Source of the DNA: Saprospiraceae bacterium | GTDB taxonomy: Bacteria > Bacteroidota > Bacteroidia > Chitinophagales > Saprospiraceae | NCBI GenBank assembly: GCA_013001595.1 | Contig: JABDMH010000014.1 | Location: 34,416-98,415 of the forward strand | Length of the DNA stretch: 64,000 nucleotides | Direction of reading: 5' to 3' | Part shown: positions 16,612 through 26,200 of the stretch, piece by piece | Position numbering within the stretch: position 1 is the stretch's first letter | How the letters are laid out: the number at the start of each line of letters is the position of its first letter | Translations under genes and position numbers: made by a program | Notes under the pieces: model-generated | Told to the model about the DNA's origin: nothing | Databases searched by the model: none | Seen by the model: the letters and a program-made list of their open reading frames with translations, nothing else

Positions 16612-18696
16612 ATGCAAAGAAAAAAGCCTGCAGTCAACCACGACATCAAACTATTATCATTTGACATTGATAACACACTAGTTGATCTTCACACATTAAA
16701 GGGAAAATTCACTAAAACCTGGTTAAAACACCATCAAGACAACGGGATTCTGCTCACCTATAATTCTGGCAGACTTTACAAAGACGTACTTGGATTAATT
16801 AAGAAAAAGATACTGCCAGAACCGGCATTTATTATCGGTGGTGTCGGTACGCATATTTATGATTTTAAAGGGCAATCAGTTGTAAAAGAATTTCGTGATA
16901 TTTTAGAAGATGGCTGGAATTTAAGTCTAGTTGAAGAGATCGTGGACTCCCTCCCCTACCCAATCGAATTGCAGCCAAGAAAATTCCAACATGATTTTAA
17001 AAGGAGTTACTTTTTTCACGATGCATCTCCATCAGACATCCTAGCTGTAGAAGAAATATTTGAGGCATCTGAATTAGATGTAAATGTAGTCTATTCCAGT
17101 GATCAACATTTGGATATTTTACCAAAATGGGCCAATAAAGGCAATTCTCTAAAATGGCTTTTGGACCATTTACAGATCGCTCCTAATCAATCACTGGTTG
17201 CTGGTGATAGTGCCAATGATTCGGCCATGTTTGAAATAAAGAACATCAATGGAATTGCAGTAAGCAATGCCCGGGAGGAATTATACAAAACGACCAAATA
17301 TCAACAAGTTTACCACTCGGAAAGAGCTGTTGGAGAAGGTGTAGTTGAGGGATTGGTATTTTATGGTGTTTTGCCGGAAGAGGCCCTTGAGGACTTATCA
17401 AAAGAAGATCTGCAGGGTGAAGAGTTTTTCATCCAACAACAGATTGAGCAAACGGCAGATTCGGAAGAGGACGAGCGGCTGCGTTTAATACATGAAGGCT
17501 ATGAGCAAGCAATTTTGGCCCTTAAGAAAAATATTTCTCCACTAGGATTTCTGGCTTGTCCAATTGAACATAATGTGGCGCACGGCACTGATGAAAACTA
17601 TCACAGTGTATGGGCTAGAGATGGAGCAATCACCATTATTGGAGCTTTATCATTATTGCATCATGAAGATATCCATGCATGCGTGAGACAGACTTTCGAT
17701 ACCCTTTTGCAACATATATCGGTCAATGGACAATTGCCGGCTAATGTGCAGCTCAAGGATGGGGTGGCTGACTATTCAGGTGTAGGGGGAATTTGTTCGA
17801 TAGACAGCGGACTTTGGGTGATCATTGCCTTGTATGAATACATACACCTGACAGAAGATCTTGATTTTTTGAAAAAACATCTGCCGGAATTGCAGAAAGC
17901 CATGAACTGGCTTAGTGCGCAAGATGGCAATAACGATGCCCTTCTCGAAATACCTGAAGCTGGAGATTGGACCGATTTATTTGGTCGAAGCTATCATGTA
18001 CTTTATGACGAAATACTTTGGTATCGAACCAATGTATGTTTTGGCCGATTGCAAGAAATGCTAGGCAGTGATGAAGCTGCAGGTGACTATATTCGATGGT
18101 CGCAAGTCATCAAAAAAGAAATACTTTCGAATTTCTGGCCTTCTACGCAGCAGAAACTTTCACAATCTGTTTCCTTTGCTGAACATCAATTTTCATTGGG
18201 AGATACTAAATATTTAGTAGCTCAAATAACGCCCTTTGATTTTTCCTGGCGTTGTGATAGTTATGGAAATATACTGGCCTTTTTGTACGATGTAACTGAT
18301 TCAGAAAAAGCATTGTCTGCATTTCGCTTTATGTTGGGTGTTGGGATTAACGAGCCATTTCCAATCCGTAATGTATATCCTGTTGTTAGTCCAGGTGATC
18401 CTGATTGGCGTGCTTATTATACTGTAAATTTATTAAACCTTCCTGATCACTATCACAACGGAGGTGTCTGGCCTTTCATTGGGGCGCTCTGGGTACAGTT
18501 TATTGATAAGTTGGGGCAAAGAGAAATGGCCATAAATGAAATGTACAAATTGGCACTACTCAACAAAGCAGGAGTCAGCAATGAATGGGAATTTAATGAA
18601 TGGGCACATGGTAAAACCGGACGCCCGATGGGAAAGACATATCAAGCTTGGTCTGCAGCTCAATATATTGCAGCTTACTACAGATTAAACTTATAA
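16612..18696 (+). CDS. Fusion: HAD sucrose-phosphate-phosphatase-like domain + (alpha/alpha)6 glycosidase
   Basis: 694 residues. Residues ~10-255 are a Cof/SPP-type HAD phosphatase: nucleophile Asp18 and Asp20 in SFDIDNTLVD, and the metal motif AGDSANDSAMF with Asp199 and Asp203. A linker rich in Glu/Gln (~265-300) leads into a C-terminal domain (~300-694) resembling amylo-alpha-1,6-glucosidase/GH100-type barrels: NYHSVWARDGAI with Asp337 as likely acid, EAGDWTDLFG, and EWEFNEWAHG with Glu658/660/663 as base candidates. No signal peptide, so cytoplasmic. The next gene (120 bp downstream) is a sucrose-phosphate-synthase-like glycosyltransferase, so the phosphatase half probably dephosphorylates its product. 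The two halves may respectively make and cleave a disaccharide. Confidence 0.8.
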   Translation: MQRKKPAVNHDIKLLSFDIDNTLVDLHTLKGKFTKTWLKHHQDNGILLTYNSGRLYKDVLGLIKKKILPEPAFIIGGVGTHIYDFKGQSVVKEFRDILEDGWNLSLVEEIVDSLPYPIELQPRKFQHDFKRSYFFHDASPSDILAVEEIFEASELDVNVVYSSDQHLDILPKWANKGNSLKWLLDHLQIAPNQSLVAGDSANDSAMFEIKNINGIAVSNAREELYKTTKYQQVYHSERAVGEGVVEGLVFYGVLPEEALEDLSKEDLQGEEFFIQQQIEQTADSEEDERLRLIHEGYEQAILALKKNISPLGFLACPIEHNVAHGTDENYHSVWARDGAITIIGALSLLHHEDIHACVRQTFDTLLQHISVNGQLPANVQLKDGVADYSGVGGICSIDSGLWVIIALYEYIHLTEDLDFLKKHLPELQKAMNWLSAQDGNNDALLEIPEAGDWTDLFGRSYHVLYDEILWYRTNVCFGRLQEMLGSDEAAGDYIRWSQVIKKEILSNFWPSTQQKLSQSVSFAEHQFSLGDTKYLVAQITPFDFSWRCDSYGNILAFLYDVTDSEKALSAFRFMLGVGINEPFPIRNVYPVVSPGDPDWRAYYTVNLLNLPDHYHNGGVWPFIGALWVQFIDKLGQREMAINEMYKLALLNKAGVSNEWEFNEWAHGKTGRPMGKTYQAWSAAQYIAAYYRLNL

Positions 18697-18816
18697 AAGA
18701 AAATATAAATTAGGCCGATACAATTCGTACTGAAATCAGATTTATAAGTTGATCTCATTCATGAATTTTCAGAAAAACGCCCTCAAAATTAAATAGGGAT
18801 AAAAAAATATAGTCTT

Positions 18817-20100
18817 ATGGAATCCATTCTAATGATTTCTCTACATGGTTATGTTAGCGCCAACCCAGAACTTGGAAAACCAGATACTGGTGGACAAGTC
18901 GTCTATGTACTGGAGCTCGCTGATAGGTTTAGTCGATTGGGAAAACGAGTTCATCTGGTCACCAGGCAATTTGAAGACCAGCCAGAGTATGATGATGTCA
19001 ATGAAAACTACTCGGTTTGGCGCATACCTTTCGGAGATAAAGAATTCATCAGGAAGGAAGATATGCACGATCATGTAAATCAGTTTGTGACAAATTGTCT
19101 CGCTTCCATCCGCAAGAAGGGATATAAATATGATGTTGTGTATTCTCATTACTGGGATGCCGGTTTAGCAGGCCAAAAAATTGCGGAAGAGTTAGGAATA
19201 TCACATGTGCATACACCACACTCTCTGGGTTGGTGGAAACAACAAAGCATGGGTAGTGATATGGATGAAAAGGAAATGGAGAAAACTTATCGCTTTAAGG
19301 AACGAATTCGTAAGGAGTACTTCGTTTACCAAATGTGTAGTCATGTGATTGCCACAACCATTCCGCAGGTAGAGCTACTTACCAAACAATACGATATGCT
19401 GCCACGTAGTTGTACGATGGTGCCACCGGGAATAGACGAAAACAGGTTTTTTCCTGTGCCATCACGTGAAGTGCAGAAGATTAGATTGGCACACGATATG
19501 GAACCACTTGATATACTTGCACTGGGTCGTATGGCGCACAATAAGGGATATGATTTATTATTGCAAGCGCTACCTACGTTATTTGCGCTTGTTCCAGAGG
19601 CTCGATTGGTGGCTGCCATTGGAGGAGAGGATTCAGATCAAGATGATAAAGGTGTAGGAAAGTTAAAAAAAATGGCCAAAGACCTGGAGATTGAAGATCG
19701 CATCCTATGGAAGCAATATATCTCAGATGAAGACCTGGCAAACATCTACCGAGCAGCTAACGTTTTTGCAATGCCTTCTCGTTATGAGCCTTTTGGTATG
19801 GTTGCCATTGAAGCCATGGCCTGTGGAACCCCCAGTGTGATCACCGTGCACGGCGGACTAAAAGACTTAATAAAATTTGGTGACCAGGCTTTGTTTGCTG
19901 ATCCACATCGAGCTATTGAATTCGGCACCATGCTTTCACTTCCGCTCCTATATCAGGATCTACGCAACGAACTATCAGTGGAGGGCGCAAAATTTGCTCG
20001 CCGGCACTTTGGCTGGACAGGTATTGCCAAGAAAATGTTGGAAATATTTAACCACTCCATCAATCGTCAGAATATAGAGTCCAATATTTTCATGAGTTAG
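18817..20100 (+). CDS. GT4 glycosyltransferase, sucrose-phosphate-synthase-like
   Basis: 427 residues, cytoplasmic GT-B fold. The N-terminus MISLHGYVS...GKPDTGGQVVYVLELA is the sucrose synthase/SPS hallmark, and the nucleotide-sugar site shows the EX7E pair at Glu324 and Glu332 in EPFGMVAIEAMACGTPSVIT. VPPGIDENRFFP and ALGRMAHNKGYDLLLQAL are other GT4 blocks. Likely reaction: transfer of glucose (or another hexose) from a nucleotide sugar to fructose-6-phosphate or a related acceptor. Mannosylfructose-phosphate synthase is a close alternative. Pairing with the upstream phosphatase domain supports a two-step disaccharide pathway. Confidence 0.85.
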   Translation: MESILMISLHGYVSANPELGKPDTGGQVVYVLELADRFSRLGKRVHLVTRQFEDQPEYDDVNENYSVWRIPFGDKEFIRKEDMHDHVNQFVTNCLASIRKKGYKYDVVYSHYWDAGLAGQKIAEELGISHVHTPHSLGWWKQQSMGSDMDEKEMEKTYRFKERIRKEYFVYQMCSHVIATTIPQVELLTKQYDMLPRSCTMVPPGIDENRFFPVPSREVQKIRLAHDMEPLDILALGRMAHNKGYDLLLQALPTLFALVPEARLVAAIGGEDSDQDDKGVGKLKKMAKDLEIEDRILWKQYISDEDLANIYRAANVFAMPSRYEPFGMVAIEAMACGTPSVITVHGGLKDLIKFGDQALFADPHRAIEFGTMLSLPLLYQDLRNELSVEGAKFARRHFGWTGIAKKMLEIFNHSINRQNIESNIFMS

Positions 20101-20217
20101 AATGCCCAATTCTCGCGGAAGGATATTTGATCGGCAAGAGATTTTAGAGCAAAGGATCCTGATAAGGTCTGACTAGATTGTTATCTTGTCAATTGTTCAT
20201 CAAAACTTGAAATTGAC

Positions 20218-21597
20218 ATGAATAATAATCGCCGCTCATTTATTAAGAAAGCAGCCTTAGGAACCACTGGAATCACCCTAGGTGCAACATCTGCCTTTAG
20301 TGCTCAGAGTTATCGAAATATTATAGGTGCCAACGATCGTATTCACATGAGTGTCATCGGTTGCAGAGGTCAAGGTTTTGGTCATCTACGGCGATGGGCT
20401 GGAATGGCCAAGGAAAAGAATGTAGTCGTCCAAACCATCTGTGATGTAGATGAAAACCTATGGGCTGAGCGAGTTAAGGTTGTTGAGGAGATTCAAGGTA
20501 CAAAACCATCTACGCAATTTGATATGCGCAGGGTTTTTGAAGATCAAGACATCGATGCTGTGTCTATTGCCGCCCCAAACCATTGGCATGCATTAGCCAC
20601 CATTTGGGCTGTACAAGCAGGCAAGGACGTTTATGTGGAAAAACCCAGCTCTCACAACGTCTACGAAGGTAGGAAGATGGTTGAGTCGGCTCGAAAGTAT
20701 GATAAAATTGTGCAAGTTGGTTTTCAAAATAGATCAATTCAGAATGTGCGAAAGGCCATGCAATTCCTGCATAATGGGGGCATTGGAGACATCTACATGG
20801 CTAAAGGTCTGTGTTATAAACCTCGTAAGTCATTTGGCATCGCACCGGATACAGACCCTCCTCAAGGATTACACTATGACCTCTGGTTGGGACCTGCGGG
20901 ATGGCGCCCTTACAATGAGAAGAAAGGTCACTATGAATGGCATTGGCACTGGGCTACTGGTAATGGAGACATTGGTAATCAAGGTCCGCATCAATTTGAT
21001 ATTGCGAGATGGGGATTGAACAAGGATGAGCATCCAGTAAAAGTCGGCTCTACCGGAGGGTATTTCAAGTATTCTTCCGAAGAATGTAGTCAAGAAACTG
21101 CAAATACACAGACTGCACAACTCGAATATGCAGATGGGAAAATCCTGCAATTTGAGGTACGTGGACTCTACACTGCTGGCGAAGGGCCACTCGATGTCAA
21201 GATCGGTAATTTATTCTATGGCACCGAGGGATGGCTAGAACTAAAAGGAAGTACTTGGAAATCTTACCTCGGTCCCGATAATGAGCCCGGACCAAGTTCT
21301 GAAGACGATGATACAGGTGTAGATCAAGTCGTGGGCTACCTAGCTGCTCCTGGAGGTGGTGGTCACTACGCAAATTTCATTAGTGCCATACGTAGCGGTG
21401 ACAGAAAGGACTTGACATGCGATATTGAGGAGGGGCACAAATCTAGTGTCTTGCCTATTATCTCCAATATAAGTTATCGGTTGGGAAGAAATTTAACTTT
21501 CGATGGAGCATCCGAAAAATTTGTAAACGATGCAGAGGCCGATAAAATGTTGACTAGGGAATACCGTGATCCTTATGTTGTAAAAGACAAAGTCTAA
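20218..21597 (+). CDS. Gfo/Idh/MocA-family oxidoreductase, Tat-exported
   Basis: 459 residues with a Tat signal (NRRSFIKKAA followed by a hydrophobic stretch). The NAD(P)-binding Rossmann fold starts at HMSVIGCRGQGFGHL, and the family's catalytic Lys-bearing block VYVEKPSSHNVYEG is present, followed by HALATIWAVQ before it. The C-terminal alpha/beta domain has WHWHWATGNGDIGNQGPHQFD, a His-rich active-site segment. Such periplasmic members oxidise sugars or their derivatives using a tightly bound cofactor. It stands 117 bp after the glycosyltransferase; the two need not be one operon. Exact substrate unknown. Confidence 0.85.
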   Translation: MNNNRRSFIKKAALGTTGITLGATSAFSAQSYRNIIGANDRIHMSVIGCRGQGFGHLRRWAGMAKEKNVVVQTICDVDENLWAERVKVVEEIQGTKPSTQFDMRRVFEDQDIDAVSIAAPNHWHALATIWAVQAGKDVYVEKPSSHNVYEGRKMVESARKYDKIVQVGFQNRSIQNVRKAMQFLHNGGIGDIYMAKGLCYKPRKSFGIAPDTDPPQGLHYDLWLGPAGWRPYNEKKGHYEWHWHWATGNGDIGNQGPHQFDIARWGLNKDEHPVKVGSTGGYFKYSSEECSQETANTQTAQLEYADGKILQFEVRGLYTAGEGPLDVKIGNLFYGTEGWLELKGSTWKSYLGPDNEPGPSSEDDDTGVDQVVGYLAAPGGGGHYANFISAIRSGDRKDLTCDIEEGHKSSVLPIISNISYRLGRNLTFDGASEKFVNDAEADKMLTREYRDPYVVKDKV

Positions 21598-21888
21598 ACG
21601 AGCATTTCGATAATGTCTTCAATATTGGAAACGCTGTACATCAAGTATGGCTATTTCTTGCGTTGACAAGGAAGAAAATCGTGCGAAATTCGGATCTCTA
21701 TCGCCTTAAAATAGATTTTCTAATTTTTTTATCGATCACAAAAAAAAAGATCAAGATTTCTATTTAACAACATATTACCATATGAATATGTCATCATATT
21801 TTCATGTATTCAGAGACCTATTAGCGTAGCAATTCGACACGTATCTTGTTGAAAATCAGCATATTTTACTTTCGACGGGTATTTATCT

Positions 21889-21896
21889 TATATTTG
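21889..21896 (+). promoter_or_regulatory. Candidate -7 box for the cysH-type gene
   Basis: TATATTTG matches TAnnTTTG and lies 31 bp before the ATG at 21928. The -33 side is weak. The rest of the 330-bp gap 21598-21927 holds only AT-rich sequence with A and T runs near 21722-21750; no riboswitch fold was recognised. Confidence 0.45.
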
Positions 21897-21927
21897 CTTT
21901 CAATCCAGAGAATTTAATTTCACGCAT

Positions 21928-22626
21928 ATGAAGTCATCCACACCTGCTATAGCCAAAAGATTGCTTACTACTGAAGAAATCAAAGAGCTAAATGACAAAT
22001 ATCATGGTATGAATATTCGTCAACGCATTGAAAATCTATACCATGATTTTGCTCCTGAGGAAATTATGCTAACCAGCTCTTTTGCCGCCACTTCAGCATT
22101 TCTTCTAAGGGAGTTTTCACTGGTCAACAAGGAGCAGGTCATCTTTTTCATTGATACTGGCTACCATTTTGAGGAGACCCTCGCTTATAAGCAGGAGCTA
22201 GTAGATCGATATGGTTTGAATGTTAAATCAATTAGTGCTTTGAAGGAGGAACATGAATTTACCACTAAGGATGAGACCTGGAAAAAGAATCCCGAATTTT
22301 GTTGCTCCCTAAATAAAGTAAAACCATTGGATTTGGTGAAACAGCAATTTACAGTTTGGATTAGCGGTTTAATGAAATGGCAGAGCGATCATCGTGCTAC
22401 GCTAGATATTTTTGAAGATCGAGGCGGCATTCTCAAGTTCTATCCACTTCTGGATGTCAGTCAGGAGGACAGGGAAAAATACATTAGCGATAATGATCTT
22501 CCATTTCATCCACTTGTGGCAAAAGGTTACCATTCGATTGGCTGCAAACATTGTACCGTGCCTGGAGAAGATCGCTCAGGCCGATGGAACAATAGCCCCA
22601 AGACAGAGTGTGGCTTACATCTCTAG
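21928..22626 (+). CDS. cysH: Phosphoadenylyl/adenylyl-sulfate reductase
   Basis: 232 residues. It reduces (phospho)adenylyl sulfate to sulfite in assimilatory sulfate reduction, in the cytosol. The conserved blocks are TSSFAATSAF (nucleotide loop), FFIDTGYHFEETL, and the C-terminal ECGLH with catalytic Cys228. Cys125-Cys126 and Cys206-X2-Cys209 provide the four ligands of the [4Fe-4S] cluster that is typical of the adenylyl-sulfate (APS)-using branch, so APS is the likelier substrate. It is a single gene here; cysD/N and sulfite reductase genes are not in the window. Confidence 0.88.
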   Translation: MKSSTPAIAKRLLTTEEIKELNDKYHGMNIRQRIENLYHDFAPEEIMLTSSFAATSAFLLREFSLVNKEQVIFFIDTGYHFEETLAYKQELVDRYGLNVKSISALKEEHEFTTKDETWKKNPEFCCSLNKVKPLDLVKQQFTVWISGLMKWQSDHRATLDIFEDRGGILKFYPLLDVSQEDREKYISDNDLPFHPLVAKGYHSIGCKHCTVPGEDRSGRWNNSPKTECGLHL

Positions 22627-22632
22627 CAGACG

Positions 22633-23052
22633 CTATTCTTGTATGCTCATGAGGTAGGCCACCAGTTCACCTTTTCGGCCTCTAATCGATTCTTTGTCCA
22701 TACCTAAGGAATCATACACTTCTCCCCAAACCGGCATTTCACGGGGACCATGACCTTTGACTATGAGTCGGCCATCAATAATTCGTGCAATTTCTGCAAC
22801 TGGAAATTCCGACTTCTTCCTGCGTTTTATGATCTGCGTCAGATCTGGTGCCTTCTCCTCCAGATCAGTCTTGGTTGCAGGTAAGTCATCCATTCCATGG
22901 CAGGACATGCATTGTTCAGCAAATATCTCTTTGCCGCGCATAGCCTGTGCATGGCGTGTACCTTCCTGCGATACAGTGTTACAATCTATAAAAAGTAATA
23001 TGCTACACAAAATGGCAGCACCAAGTAACAACTTCGGGAACATCTTATTCAT
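22633..23052 (-). CDS. Monohaem cytochrome c, membrane-attached
   Basis: 139 residues. A hydrophobic N-terminal segment ends near Cys24 (FIDC), a possible but atypical lipobox. The haem c site is CMSCH at residues 48-52, in RGKEIFAEQCMSCHGMDDLP, and the distal Met ligand is likely in GHGPREMPVWGEV. A single-domain class I cytochrome c, probably carrying electrons between periplasmic dehydrogenases and the respiratory chain. It converges on cysH with only 6 bp between stops and precedes the large cytochrome fusion on the same strand by 185 bp. Confidence 0.82.
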   Translation of the reverse strand: MNKMFPKLLLGAAILCSILLFIDCNTVSQEGTRHAQAMRGKEIFAEQCMSCHGMDDLPATKTDLEEKAPDLTQIIKRRKKSEFPVAEIARIIDGRLIVKGHGPREMPVWGEVYDSLGMDKESIRGRKGELVAYLMSIQE

Positions 23053-23237
23053 GGTTAATCGTTTAGATTCATAAGATAAATAACTCTGACAAATTATCTA
23101 AAACACTTTTTCATCTGAATGACAGTGATCATATGTGATCATGATAGCGATTTGTCAATTTCATTAAACCAAGTTGCTTCAAATCCCTATCTAGGTTCCT
23201 TGTGTCATGTATTAGAAGGTTGCCGTAAGATTATCTA

Positions 23238-26200
23238 TTAGAGTTTTGGCATTTCTTCTGTTTGTAAATACTTGAACAATGCCAGCGTCTCCTCATTAGT
23301 GAAGGTCTGTAGAAGGCCCTGCGGCATCATAGAAATGGCGTTTACTTCTCTGCTAAGCACTTGAGACTTTGGGAGCACGACTGAAGATGAACCTACAACC
23401 GCTAGTGTCAACTCGGTCTCAGTCTCATTCTTAATGGTACCTGTATAGGTTCTTCCGTCCTGTGTTGTCAGAACCACCATCTGATAGTCGTCCTGAATTT
23501 CACTACTCGGTTCCAATATATTTCCCAACAAGTATTCAGTATTGAGCCGGTTAGATCCAGTAATGTCTGGACCAAGTGTTCCACCATAACCATGCATTTG
23601 ATGGCATGTGCCGCAAGATCGATCAAAAAGGCGTCTACCCAATTGATAGTCAGCATTTTGGATGGCTGTAGGAGTGAGCAGTACTCGGTAGTGATCATAC
23701 AGTGCATTCAATCCCTGGATCGATTCATCAATTGGTCCCCAGACTTCTACAAACCCACTACCAACGACTCTACGGAGCTGTCTGGCCACATAAGCCGGCA
23801 CTTCTCGTTTCCTTATGTCTCCATTTTTAATGGCCTGCGTAAGTAAGCCACCGTAGGATGGTCTTGAGGACAACGTCTGTAGTACTTCCATCTTAAGTTC
23901 ATCGCTGCATGACGAATAGTGATCAAGCAATAGCGTCCCTAGTGATTTATCATCAAAAGAAGCAACCGCACGAATGGCCTCCTTTTTCAGAGACGATTCC
24001 TCAATCAGCCCGGGTAGCAGTTTGATCAATGCTGGATTTCGCTGTTGAGCAAGCCCCATTAACGCCGTCCTTCGCTTCTTAACATCCAATCCCCAATCCT
24101 CAATGTGTTGCAGGTAGGTCTTTGCGGCCGCCTGATCGCCGAGCAGCTGAGCGATTTCCAATATCACTCCGGCCGAAGGATCGTCTGCGGAAGAAAGGCG
24201 TTGATACACAGTTGTCCATGCCTTGCCAAAGTTGACATCCTCATTTCCCTTCAGTCCATCACGTAATCCAACTAAAATATGGTATTGCCCCTCAGACGAT
24301 TCCTTCAACCCTGAAAGCACTGCATCGTATTTGCCTACATCGGTCAAGCGCCGTGATATGTGAGCGGAAATGATACTTAGCCGGCTCAAATTGGCAAGCC
24401 TCATCGCTCTATCAGAGTCTTGCTCAACCAAAGGCTCTATACCATACCAAATCATCTTAGGTATGTTATGATCCTCCTCATCCTGATCTGTAGTTACGAG
24501 AGATTCTGCTATTTCCCAAGTGACCTCTGCAGGTAGTCGCTGCATAGCGGAAGCGAGATACAAGCGCACGACAGGCGAGGGCTCACCATCTTGAGCCATT
24601 TTTCCAATAGATCTTTTCATCTCATCCGTCAGGGAACTATCTTGCGTTGCCAGCTGTACTGCCCAACCCCGAACATAGGGTTCGCGATCATGAAGGGCTT
24701 CCAATAGGTCTTGTCCAGATAGTAATTCGGTCACATATAAAGTCCACAAACTTCGTAGTCTGATGTCTACCGGATGCGTCTCATTATTCAATATTGTTCT
24801 TGCCAAGGATTCTACTTCAGCTCCCAGTTTACCTTCACTAGCTCGCTTCTGTAAAATTAAACGTGCCCTCCTTGCGTGCCACGAGCTCCGATCTAGTTGT
24901 AGTTCGATGAGTTGCTTGCCTGAAAAACCATCCATATCATCATATCGCCCCTCCCATTCTTTGGCAGCGGAGGCAGCAGGTGAGATCTTAAAAACGCGGC
25001 CTGTTTCCTTATGTAGCACCTCTTTTCCACAGATGTCTGCATCATGCCAATCTAAGACATACAGATTTCCGTCTGGTCCCAGTTCCATACTAAACCCAAC
25101 CCATTGAGCATTGTTGGCCATTAAGAAATCTGCTCCATGTTTTCCTCTAAAACCAGACCTGGCAGGCTCAATGACATCACTCAGGACAGCGTGCTCATGT
25201 ATGTTTGCCATGAAGAGGCGTCCATATTGTTCGGATGAGAAAGCGTCAGATAGGTAAAACCGTGCGCCTCCATGAGCGGATCGATGACTGTGATCAGTGA
25301 TCGTTTTAATATCCTGATAGACGTAAGGATTAAAATGTCGCCCACCCTGTCTGTGGTAAATTCCTCCGGGTATCACATACCATAAATGAGGAATAACACA
25401 AGCGGTTATAAAAAGCTGACCATGAGCATCATAGTCAATTCCCCACGGATTGCTAAAACCATGAGCGACCACCTCAAACAGCTCTTTAGTTGGATGATAT
25501 CGCCACACTCCCCCATTGATTTCCACACCTGCCGCTTCAAGTAGGTCTTTTGGAAATGCTTCCCCTGGTTTAAAAATCCGTCCTCCCCCTTCTGGTTTTC
25601 TTACCACCGATGGTGTCGCAAAGCCTTGGCAACCATAAAGCCAACCATCCGGTCCCCAATGAAAACTATTTAATGTTTCATGACGATCTCGAATACCCCA
25701 GCCAGTCAAGCGGATCTCGATGTCCTCGATATCTGCACGGTCATCGCCATCTTTATCCGGTATGAAAAGCAAATTGGGAGGAGCACCAACAAAAACGCCA
25801 TCAAAACCGACGGCCAATGCTGCGGGAAAGGGAATCCCTTCAGCAAATACTTTGCGTTGATCAGCCTGGCCATCGTTATCTGTGTCCTCCAATATGAGAA
25901 TTCGGCTGTCTCCACTATTCGAAAAGCCATGTCCCCTTGATTCATAGTCCCGGTTTTCAGCGATCCAAAGTCGGCCCTTGTTGTCCCAACAAAAGGCCAT
26001 CGGCTGTGTAATTAGAGGTTCTGCAGCCCAAACGTCCACTTGGTAGCCTTCAGCAACAGTCATTGCCGTTACAGCTTCCTGAGGTGAAAGAAACTTGGCC
26101 TCTCTCCCCTCTTCTTGGGCAATGCGCCATAAAGCCGCTGAGGAATAGCGACCTTTCGCCCCACTATAGGTTTTCCATTCTTGAGCTAATTCGACATCTG

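Noticed and set aside
20633..21019. 128-codon ORF in another frame of the Gfo/Idh/MocA gene
   Set aside because: It is a shadow frame of a clear gene.
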